Below are positions 6,516-13,335 of a stretch of DNA of 14,039 nt, piece by piece. This stretch comes from Bacillota bacterium (GTDB lineage Bacteria > Bacillota > Clostridia > Lachnospirales > Cellulosilyticaceae): NCBI GenBank assembly GCA_023412455.1, contig JAEYNQ010000043.1:1-14039 (forward strand), read 5' to 3'. Every line of letters starts with the position of its first letter. Position 1 is the first letter of the stretch. Under the pieces are notes generated by a model, which saw only the letters and a list, made by a program, of their open reading frames with translations, was not told where the DNA came from and did not search any database. The position numbers and the translations under genes were made by a program.

Positions 6516-9500
6516 ATGAAAGAGTATTTAGAGTATAAGGATGAAAAAAGCTCAAAGTTTTGGCAAGTTGAGTTAGATGATTGTGATGTTATTATTACCT
6601 TTGGGAAAATAGGAACATGTGGCAGGGATTTAACAAAAAATTTCCCGAACGCAGAAAAGGCTACTTTGTATTATAAGCAGCAACTTGCTAAAAAGCTAAA
6701 GGAAGGCTATAACGACCCTAAGCTCCCAACACTTACATTTGAGAATACAAGGTATTATCAAAGTAATAAGCCCTTTAAACATTATGGGCAAGTTGAAGGA
6801 ATCTATTATTTTGCTGCTAAGGAAAGAGTCATTTCTTATTGTAAAAATTTTTTTTATATCTGGTCAAAGGAGGGAACTTTACTAGATACCTTCCACTTTC
6901 ATGAACGTATAAGCTTTTTTCGCGATGTTTATATTAAGCAGATTGAAGATACTTCTAGATTTTTATTTTATGTTCGGGAGAGCAGAAATGACCGGATATA
7001 TATTTTTGATTTAGAACATGATTCTTTTGAACTGATTCGTTATAAGAACATGGACAATTCTTTAAGCTGGTTGGGGTTTGATATAGACAGGGATAATCAG
7101 TATATTTATGTGGGCCATTGTGATGGAGTTATGCTACTAGATTATGAGCTTAATATAGTTAACATACTAAAATCTCCCTATGAGGAAGGTGTGCGTGTAG
7201 CAGTTAATGCGCATGCACGATTAGTTGCCTTTGTACACCTAGCCAATGAAACGCATTATAAACATATCGTGACACTCGTAGATATGACAGGTAAATTCAT
7301 AAGTGAAATTAAGACGACCCTATGCGATAGCCCTGGTACTGGAGAGTTAGGTTTTAACAAAGAAGGAACACGCCTCTATATTTTAGCTAGTAACGGTAAT
7401 AATTATGAAACAGTAGTACAGGTATGGAATCCTCAAGATGGCGCATTAATGAAGCAAATAATTGGTAGTACAGATTATTTTCATATATTTTCTTTTGAGT
7501 TGTTTGAAGATGAGAAATGGTTAGTAACGCGAAGTGCTGGAATAGATATTATTTTATGGAACTTAGAGAAGGAAAGAATGGAATGGACGAGACAGAAGCA
7601 GAGTGCTAGTGGAAGTATCTGTTTTATGGAGGATTTCACTTTTTATCAAGCAGATGGTAACCGCATTTATAAGGCTAGTAAGGACGAGGATGTAGATTTA
7701 GAGGGAATAACTAGTCCCTGTGAATATATATCTTATGATGACAGGAAAAAGCAGCTTTGGGTAGGAGATAGTCATAAGGTTTTTTGCTATTCTTCCGAAG
7801 GGGAGATTGTTTACCAGACAAAAACCCAATCATTAGAGAATTGTTTTGACGATAAAGGGCTTTCAAAACTATTAGTGATGAAGAGCACTCCTTTTAGAGG
7901 TGAAGAAGAGTGTATTTGGCTTAACCTAAATGACTTTCAAATGACACCTTTCCTTTCAGAATATTTTAAGAGCATCACTTTTAATGAGCATTTTGTTGCT
8001 GCCTGTGATAAAGATGGTAAAAAGGTAAGCGTATGGAATCATAATGGCAGCCTGTTAAAGCAAATAAAGATAAAAAGGTGTTGGTCTATCCATTTTGTTA
8101 ATGATAACAGTTTCCTCATTAATTGTGATACTGACAATGAAATCTGGAAGGTTGATGAAGGCAAAATAATGTTTACTTTTAAAGGAGCTGTAAAAAAAGT
8201 CAAAGTTCATGCCAGTTTACCTTATTTTATTACTGCTGCTGAGAATACAATGAAACTATGGGATGGCAAGGGGAGTACCCCGTTGAGTGTGGAAATATTA
8301 GCAGGTAAGGTAAAAGAGATAATCAGTGAAGGCTTTTTAGATGTCTTTCTAATCATTGATGATACAGGAAGACTGTATTCATTTAACCCAGAATTATTAG
8401 AACTAAAGGTTCTAGTAAATATAAATAAAACCATTGATAAAGCTACATTAAGTGCTGCAGGAAAATTATATGCTGTAACTGAAGAACTAGAGGTATTTGA
8501 GTTAGAATTAATGAACGCTTTGAATAGGCAAGAGATAAAGAGCTGTGAAACCACGGAAAGTTCTGCAGGCTCTATACTTAGCGAGGAAAGTTTAAAGGAG
8601 GATTATATTCTTCAGTCTTTACAAGCTATTAATTGGGATGAACTATCTGAAGAAAATTTCAATAGGCTTAGAAAAGCATTAGACCACATAGCCACAGAAA
8701 GTGGATTAGGAGAAGCTCACGCATATTTTACTGAAAGAATGCTTGAGAAAGGTGCTAAGCTAAAACATCAGTTTGCTGATAGGGCAGATTATTCAAGCTT
8801 TGCTATGAGCAGTGATGGAAAGTATTTAGCTATAGGGACTTGGATGAATGAAGGGGAGTATAATGAAGAAGATGGGACAATTCAAATATGGGAAATAGCT
8901 TCTGGACGTTGTGTCAACCTTTTAAAAGATTATTATGCAGGTATTGGCTGGCGTGATTATCCTTGTGGTCTACAATGGAGTCCGGATAATAAGAGGCTTG
9001 GTGCAGCTATGAATACCAATAAGGTCTCAAGCTTTGATCCTTTTGGAAAGACAGTTAAGCCTTTGGCTACTGCTAGTGTTACTGATGGATGGGGTGAACC
9101 ACCAGCATGGTGCTGGGTTAAAGATTCTTCATGCTTTGCCGTCAGCTGCTGGGGAGATTCAAAGCTTCCACTGTGTATTTGTAAGACTAATAAGGCCAAA
9201 ATATATGAAGATGGTGCGAAGTGGTTCCAAGATATAGAAGAGGACTCAGAGGATGAGTTAGAATTTGAGCCTTATAAGTTGTGCTATGCTACTAAAAATG
9301 GCAGACTCATCTATGGTTATAATACCCATGAGGAAATCTATGCCATTGATATTAAAAAAGGACAACCTGTATGGCAGATCTTTGTTGACTTACCTTTTGG
9401 TTTTAGCCCCTTAGATGACTTCTTTGTATACTTAGAAAATAATGCAATTCAAATAGCAGATTTGAATACAGGTGAAGTAATAGAGAGTATTTCAAATGTG

Positions 9501-9998
9501 AAAGCAGTAGAAGGCTTTGAATTTGCTCCCAATAGTCAGCGCTATGTAGCATATGGAGCAAATAAAGTCACCCTGTTTGATTACAATAAAAAGGTGGTAG
9601 CTTTTAAGTTAGCTTCTCATTTACTCATTCCAGATTGTCTTGAGGCTGAAGTAAGACCTATTCGATTTAATAGGAGTGGTGATAAAATAGCTTGCTTACT
9701 GGATAATGGAAACATTGAGGTTTGGTCTCTTAATGGGGAAAAACCAACAAAAACCCTTACTTATCCATCACAGGCTACGGGCATCTATTGGGGAGAAGCC
9801 CTAGTGGGTGTAAGTGGTGAGAAGCTTATTTTCCTTAATGAAGATGGAACCCTTATTCATGCCTGTGATAAAAAAGCCCAGATAGAAGCTTATGAAGAAA
9901 TAGATAATAAGGGTGCCATTCCATCAGAAATGGAGGATCAACTATCCTATACATGGAAAAACAAGTATGCTTGGCCTACTAGTTGGAGAAAAAAATAG
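6516..9998 (+). CDS. WGR-domain protein with WD40-like beta-propeller repeats
   Basis: This large 1160-residue protein has no signal peptide or membrane helix and is probably cytosolic. Residues 1-66 form a WGR domain: K-F-W-Q-V-E-L (14-20), then FGKIGT (29-34) in place of the usual WGRIGT, then a helix ending LAKKLKEGY. The rest is mostly beta-propeller-like, with blade-ending motifs such as QVWNP (near 302), ILWNLE (346), SVWNHNG (505), KLWDGKG (579), IQIWEIASG (789) and IEVWSLNGE (1067). A helical linker (about 690-745), preceded by a Ser/Glu-rich stretch, splits it into two propeller regions. An acidic patch EEDSEDELEFE lies near 907. WGR domains occur in poly(ADP-ribose) polymerases, where they help bind DNA ends, and in bacterial MolR/DUF4132 proteins; no catalytic domain is visible here, so a scaffold or sensor role is a guess. 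GGGAGG lies seven bases before the ATG. It is transcribed alone. Confidence 0.8.
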   Translation: MKEYLEYKDEKSSKFWQVELDDCDVIITFGKIGTCGRDLTKNFPNAEKATLYYKQQLAKKLKEGYNDPKLPTLTFENTRYYQSNKPFKHYGQVEGIYYFAAKERVISYCKNFFYIWSKEGTLLDTFHFHERISFFRDVYIKQIEDTSRFLFYVRESRNDRIYIFDLEHDSFELIRYKNMDNSLSWLGFDIDRDNQYIYVGHCDGVMLLDYELNIVNILKSPYEEGVRVAVNAHARLVAFVHLANETHYKHIVTLVDMTGKFISEIKTTLCDSPGTGELGFNKEGTRLYILASNGNNYETVVQVWNPQDGALMKQIIGSTDYFHIFSFELFEDEKWLVTRSAGIDIILWNLEKERMEWTRQKQSASGSICFMEDFTFYQADGNRIYKASKDEDVDLEGITSPCEYISYDDRKKQLWVGDSHKVFCYSSEGEIVYQTKTQSLENCFDDKGLSKLLVMKSTPFRGEEECIWLNLNDFQMTPFLSEYFKSITFNEHFVAACDKDGKKVSVWNHNGSLLKQIKIKRCWSIHFVNDNSFLINCDTDNEIWKVDEGKIMFTFKGAVKKVKVHASLPYFITAAENTMKLWDGKGSTPLSVEILAGKVKEIISEGFLDVFLIIDDTGRLYSFNPELLELKVLVNINKTIDKATLSAAGKLYAVTEELEVFELELMNALNRQEIKSCETTESSAGSILSEESLKEDYILQSLQAINWDELSEENFNRLRKALDHIATESGLGEAHAYFTERMLEKGAKLKHQFADRADYSSFAMSSDGKYLAIGTWMNEGEYNEEDGTIQIWEIASGRCVNLLKDYYAGIGWRDYPCGLQWSPDNKRLGAAMNTNKVSSFDPFGKTVKPLATASVTDGWGEPPAWCWVKDSSCFAVSCWGDSKLPLCICKTNKAKIYEDGAKWFQDIEEDSEDELEFEPYKLCYATKNGRLIYGYNTHEEIYAIDIKKGQPVWQIFVDLPFGFSPLDDFFVYLENNAIQIADLNTGEVIESISNVKAVEGFEFAPNSQRYVAYGANKVTLFDYNKKVVAFKLASHLLIPDCLEAEVRPIRFNRSGDKIACLLDNGNIEVWSLNGEKPTKTLTYPSQATGIYWGEALVGVSGEKLIFLNEDGTLIHACDKKAQIEAYEEIDNKGAIPSEMEDQLSYTWKNKYAWPTSWRKK

Positions 9999-10157
9999 AG
10001 TTAATGATACCATGACTCAAGCAAAAGACATTTAAAGCAGAGGCTGCCTATACTAAAACTTCATGACAGGAGTATAAAAGAAGGTGCTGTTAGTAGCAGA
10101 AGAGTGCTTTATAAATACCAGTGTGGTTATTTTAGGACTTATGAATAACGTCACTAA
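9999..10157. other. intergenic stretch after the WGR/propeller gene
   Basis: I see no convincing gene, promoter or terminator in this stretch. It ends at the long hairpin. A plus-strand frame ending in a TAA at 10144-10146 is open for about 40 codons but has no start signal and no recognisable motif. Confidence 0.4.
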
Positions 10158-10216
10158 AGGAGGGAAAGGACTTCTCTAAGATTTTGAATTAATCTTAGAG
10201 AAGTCCTTTCCCTTCT
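10158..10216. terminator. long near-perfect hairpin between converging genes
   Basis: A 26-base arm (10158-10183, starting AGGAGGGAAAGGACTTC) pairs with 10191-10216 with only one G-U pair, around a 7-base loop TTGAATT. It lies between the WGR/propeller gene and the convergent dehydrogenase gene, the position of a bidirectional terminator. The flank is not a clean T tract on either strand (CTAAGGC on plus, TTTAGTGACG on minus), and the stem is much longer than usual. It could instead be a small mobile or RNA-processing hairpin. Confidence 0.55.
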
Positions 10217-10405
10217 AAGGCTTTGATACTTGATAGACTATTAATTAGGATGACAGGGGCATGGAGAAGGGCAGATTTTATTTTCTCACCATCCAAAAGC
10301 AAATCTTACACTTTTAAAGACTACAGGTGAAAAACCACCAATGTAGACGCTAAGAGATTGGTTTTCACCAAGAATAATCTTAAAAACAGCGTCCTGCATG
10401 ATCCT
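10195..10405 (-). pseudogene. frameshifted gene remnant of unknown family downstream of the dehydrogenase
   Basis: Two overlapping minus-strand frames look like consecutive pieces of one protein. The first, open from about 10405 to TGA 10286-10288, contains MQDAVFKIILGENQSLSVYI then GGFSPVVFKSVR. The second, shifted by one base, runs from about 10305 to TAA 10195-10197 and contains LLLDGEKIKSALLHAPVILI then NSLSSIKALEGKGLL. Its last codons lie inside the long hairpin's right arm. A single-base frameshift near 10286-10310 would join them. The upstream end overlaps the last codons of the dehydrogenase. I recognise no family, and the evidence is frame openness and composition only. Confidence 0.33.
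10326..10369. repeat. imperfect inverted repeat
   Basis: GGTGAAAAACCACCAAT (10326-10342) faces ATTGGTTTTCACC (10357-10369). GGTGAAAA pairs with TTTTCACC, and further pairing follows after bulges. No T tract lies beyond either side, so it is not a clear terminator. It overlaps the putative gene remnant, and the repeat may be incidental. Confidence 0.3.
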
Positions 10406-11414
10406 TTTTACACCCGTTTAATTTTTTGCATTGGTAGCATATTTCATTTGGAAGAGGCCCATCTTCAAAGTAGGCCTTTAAATTATCTAGGGTGGTTTCT
10501 GCTATATGTCTTAGAGCCTCTTGTGTTAAGAAGGCCTGATGGGAAGTAACTATAACATTAGGTAAAGAGACTAACCTGGCCAAAACATCATCTTGTATAA
10601 TGACGTTAGAAAAATCCTCAAAAAATAGTTCAGATTCTTCTTCATAGACATCTAGCCCGGCAGCCCCTACCTTGTGGGACTTTAAGGCCTCTAATAAGCT
10701 CTCACTTTCGATCAAAGCCCCTCTAGAAGTATTAATAATAACAACGCCCTCTTTCATTTGATCAAAAGCTTCTTTGTTTAACAAATGATGGGTTTGTTCT
10801 GTGAGAGGACAATGAAGGGAGATGATATCAGCAGCTTGGCAGAGCTCCTCAAACCCCACATATTCAAAGTCAGCATGAGCTATAGGATAAGGATCATAGG
10901 CAATCACCTTCATGCCAAAACCCTTACATATATCAATGAATACTTGTCCAATCTTTCCAGTCCCTACAACACCTATTGTTTTGCCATGTAAATCAAAACC
11001 TGTTAAGCCATTTAAACTAAAATTAAAATCCCTGGTCCGATTATAAGCCTTATGGAGTTTGCGATTAAGTGTTAAGAGGAGGGCCATGGCATGTTCTGCA
11101 ACAGCATAAGGTGAATAAGCAGGTACACGAACAACATGAATCTTATGAAAGGCTGCCTTAAAATCAATATTATTATAGCCAGCACAACGCATGGCAATAA
11201 TAGAGATACCTAACTCATGGAGTTGCTTAATCACCTTTTCGTTTAAAGTATCATTAACGAAAGCCACAATACCTTCACATCCCTTTGCTAAAGCGACAGT
11301 ATCCTCATTCAGCTTATTCTCAAAATATTTAATCTCAAAATCATAATGGACTATAAAAGTATCAAACCATTCCTTATCATAGGGTTTTGTATCAAAAAAG
11401 GCTATTTTTCTCAT
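10380..11414 (-). CDS. D-isomer-specific 2-hydroxyacid dehydrogenase, D-lactate dehydrogenase type
   Basis: This 344-residue cytosolic NAD-dependent enzyme most likely reduces pyruvate to D-lactate. The substrate-binding half includes MRCAGYNNID (Arg76). The Rossmann half carries GTGKIG (151-156) and Asp174 after the second strand, which favours NAD over NADP. The catalytic set is Arg231 (NTSRGALI), Glu260 (DVYEEE) and His292 (TSHQAF). LDVYEEESELFFEDFS and the residues up to LARLVSLPNVIVT follow the D-lactate rather than the glycerate or phosphoglycerate dehydrogenase branch. The start is clear, with AAAGGAAG five bases before the ATG. The C-terminus is unusual: after NEICYQCKK comes NGCKKDHAGRCF, with Cys at 326, 329, 335 and 343. 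A related 2-hydroxyacid substrate remains possible. The gene appears monocistronic. Confidence 0.88.
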   Translation of the reverse strand: MRKIAFFDTKPYDKEWFDTFIVHYDFEIKYFENKLNEDTVALAKGCEGIVAFVNDTLNEKVIKQLHELGISIIAMRCAGYNNIDFKAAFHKIHVVRVPAYSPYAVAEHAMALLLTLNRKLHKAYNRTRDFNFSLNGLTGFDLHGKTIGVVGTGKIGQVFIDICKGFGMKVIAYDPYPIAHADFEYVGFEELCQAADIISLHCPLTEQTHHLLNKEAFDQMKEGVVIINTSRGALIESESLLEALKSHKVGAAGLDVYEEESELFFEDFSNVIIQDDVLARLVSLPNVIVTSHQAFLTQEALRHIAETTLDNLKAYFEDGPLPNEICYQCKKLNGCKKDHAGRCF

Positions 11415-11492
11415 AATATCTTCCTTTCTTTAATAGGCTTTATAGGGTAAGTCAATAGATGCTATAAATTATTACCACTTTATTAAAACTAT

Positions 11493-11519
11493 ATTATAAT
11501 AAAAATTTTAAATATTCAA
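11493..11519 (-). promoter_or_regulatory. candidate promoter of the D-lactate dehydrogenase gene
   Basis: On the minus strand a perfect TATAAT (11493-11498) lies 15 bases after TTGAAT (11514-11519), within the 176-base gap between the AraC gene and the dehydrogenase. The 15-base spacer is short, so the -35 assignment is uncertain. Confidence 0.4.
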
Positions 11520-11590
11520 TCGAAACCCGTATAAAACCCTTAAAGAAGCTACTCCACCGAATAGAAGATTACAAAGTAATTATAGAGTAT

Positions 11591-12415
11591 CTATTTACTT
11601 ACTGGCATACTTTTGTACATTTTTCTATAGGTTGAAGGAGACATACTGGTCACGGATTTAAAAACACGATTAAAATGTGTGAGATTTGAAAACCCTACTT
11701 CATTACAAATATCTGTAAAGGACTTATTGCTTTCCATAATTTTTCTTTGGGCATTCATAATACGTGTAATATTAATATACTGTACAATGGTGCGATTGGT
11801 ATGTGCTTTAAATTCATGACATAAGTAATAAGGACTAATATAAAAGGTCTGGGCTAAAGAATCTAAAGAAATTTTTTTGTCATAATTAGTATGGATATGC
11901 TGAATCACCTTCTCTATGAGTGTTTGTTTGACTGGAGTTGCTTGTGGTGTTGCATCTCGTAAAATAGTAACTAATAGTATGTTAAGGAGAGAGTGATAGT
12001 ATTCATAGCTAAAGGAATTAGAACGACTCTCTCTTGTAAGGGTGTCTAAAATGGAATGAATGAAGGTTTTTGCTTTACCCTCTACAGTATATAACCCGGC
12101 ACTTACTTTTAATATTTCGCGTAAAGTCTCCGAGACTACTTCATCCCCTCTAAAATAGAGCACAATCCGCTTAAAGGGGATATCCTTCATACCATAAGAG
12201 CGATGCATGATATAAGGTGGAAAGAGCATAAACTGCCCAGAGTCCATAAAATAGGTTTCATCTTTCATAATATGATAACGTTGCCCTTTTTCTAAATAAT
12301 ACAGTTCGTAAAAGTCATGATAATGAGATTGCACCATATTATCATTGATACCTTCTACACGCTCACAGGCTATAGGATAACCTTGAGCCATTTCTATACC
12401 AGCTGAATCAATCAA
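11591..12415 (-). CDS. AraC-family transcriptional regulator with cupin sensor domain
   Basis: This 274-residue regulator has an N-terminal cupin-type domain (about 25-90) containing SHYHDFYELYYLEKG with His31, His33 and Glu37, plus His71, the pattern of AraC-type sugar or small-molecule sensors. The C-terminal third carries both AraC helix-turn-helix motifs: LDSLAQTFYISPYYL (184-198) and FTDICNEVGFSNLTHFNRVF (233-252), followed by MSPSTYRK. The start codon is TTG (12413-12415), with GGAGG exactly seven bases upstream; the first ATG is at codon 9 and has no such site. It is divergent from the YcxB-like gene and dctP across a 154-base region dense in TTACA/TGTAA half-sites. The likely job is control of those genes and perhaps itself. 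The inducer is unknown. Confidence 0.9.
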   Translation of the reverse strand: MIDSAGIEMAQGYPIACERVEGINDNMVQSHYHDFYELYYLEKGQRYHIMKDETYFMDSGQFMLFPPYIMHRSYGMKDIPFKRIVLYFRGDEVVSETLREILKVSAGLYTVEGKAKTFIHSILDTLTRESRSNSFSYEYYHSLLNILLVTILRDATPQATPVKQTLIEKVIQHIHTNYDKKISLDSLAQTFYISPYYLCHEFKAHTNRTIVQYINITRIMNAQRKIMESNKSFTDICNEVGFSNLTHFNRVFKSVTSMSPSTYRKMYKSMPVSK

Positions 12416-12503
12416 TTTAAAACCTCCACAATAACAAGATATGTAAAATCTTGAACAATAATCTGCAATTTTTGCATAGTTTTTTATGTATTTTATGTAT
12501 ATA

Positions 12504-12531
12504 ATTATAACATAACTTACATTAATTGTAA
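12504..12531 (-). promoter_or_regulatory. candidate promoter of the AraC gene
   Basis: On the minus strand TTACAA (12526-12531) and a perfect TATAAT (12504-12509) are 16 bases apart. The -35 element coincides with one of the TTACA/TGTAA half-sites, so binding there would block or recruit polymerase. Confidence 0.4.
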
Positions 12532-12549
12532 CTATATGTAAGATTTACA
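12516..12549. repeat. cluster of TTACA/TGTAA half-sites, candidate operator
   Basis: Four half-sites lie in 33 bases: TTACA at 12517, TGTAA at 12527, TGTAA at 12537 and TTACA at 12545. They form exact inverted repeats TTACA-TTAAT-TGTAA (12517-12531) and TGTAA-GAT-TTACA (12537-12549), and a wider CTTACAT...ATGTAAG pair (12516-12542). A similar ATGTAAAATCTTG lies at 12441-12453. The cluster is between the AraC gene and the divergent operon, so it may be a regulator binding region; no binding is shown. Confidence 0.45.
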
Positions 12550-12569
12550 ATTTCAAGAAGGTGAAGTAA

Positions 12570-13151
12570 GTGAGTAAAGTAAAAAGATTTGAAGGACAAG
12601 TAGTGCACACAGAAGAAAGCATAAGGCGTCTATTCAAAGTTACAAGAAATCTATATGACACCAGGAGGAGTGCTTTAAGGATGCTTGTAGGGGCAGGGCT
12701 AGTGACTACAGGACTCGTAGCCAATGTACCTTTAGCTGTGCAAGGCCTACTGATTATGTTTGGAAGCTGGTTATTAGTAAGCAAAGACTTCCCAGCCAAG
12801 GTTGCAGCAGCAGAAGCCCTAGATGTTCGAAAGAGAAAGAAACAAGCACTGCCTAAGCTGACTACCACATTCTATGATTCAGGTATAAGTCTAAGTGGAG
12901 AAGGGAAAATGGTATTTAATTACAATAAGTTGAGTCGATTGACAGAAGATGATGCCTATTTTTATCTTTTCCTAGCTAAAGATTCTGCCTGTATGATTGA
13001 CAAGCAGAGCTTAATGCCTAATGTGTCTCATGAATTCAAAGCCTATTTGACTGAGAAGACGGGGTTAGAGTGGATAGAAATTAAACCTTGGTTTCATATG
13101 AATATCTTTGAGATTATAAAAGCTTTAAGAGGTAGTCATAAAGTATTATAA
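12570..13151 (+). CDS. YcxB-like membrane protein
   Basis: This 193-residue protein starts at GTG 12570-12572 with AGAAGGTG about seven bases upstream. Two adjacent membrane helices (about 36-52 and 55-71) are followed by a basic cytosolic segment (VRKRKKQALPK, 86-96) and a soluble domain. In that domain, YFYLFLAKDSACMIDKQSL and the following residues to TGLEWIEI have the pattern of the YcxB-like family (PF14317): a hydrophobic strand, a short turn, then a conserved acidic or basic step. The biochemical function of the family is unknown. It lies between the AraC regulator and dctP, 184 bases before dctP, with a weak stem-loop between. It may be co-regulated with dctP, which is inference. Confidence 0.7.
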   Translation: MSKVKRFEGQVVHTEESIRRLFKVTRNLYDTRRSALRMLVGAGLVTTGLVANVPLAVQGLLIMFGSWLLVSKDFPAKVAAAEALDVRKRKKQALPKLTTTFYDSGISLSGEGKMVFNYNKLSRLTEDDAYFYLFLAKDSACMIDKQSLMPNVSHEFKAYLTEKTGLEWIEIKPWFHMNIFEIIKALRGSHKVL

Positions 13152-13219
13152 AATAATTTTTATATTTTCTTTTGAGGACTAAGTCACCATGAGAAAAAGG
13201 AGTAACTAAGTGTATTAAT

Positions 13220-13242
13220 AGGATTTTTATCCTCTTTCTTTT
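13220..13242 (+). terminator. weak candidate terminator after the YcxB-like gene
   Basis: AGGAT (13220-13224) pairs with ATCCT (13229-13233) around four T, followed by CTTTCTTTT. The stem is only 5 bp, so it may merely attenuate transcription into dctP. Confidence 0.28.
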
Positions 13243-13335
13243 ATAGCCTATAAGGAGTATATGAAATAAAGAGCGTAAAATCCCTAATAATAAAATACAA
13301 AATAGAAGAATATGTAAAATGGGAGGAATAAAAAA

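Noticed and set aside
8222..9237. Open frames on either strand inside the WGR/propeller gene
   Set aside because: They are shadows of a continuous 1160-codon gene with clear propeller motifs and have no start signals.
10358..10991. Plus-strand frames inside the D-lactate dehydrogenase
   Set aside because: The opposite strand carries the complete catalytic set of a known family.
12545..12868. Minus-strand frame across the YcxB-like gene
   Set aside because: The plus-strand gene has a good ribosome binding site and family pattern; this frame has neither.
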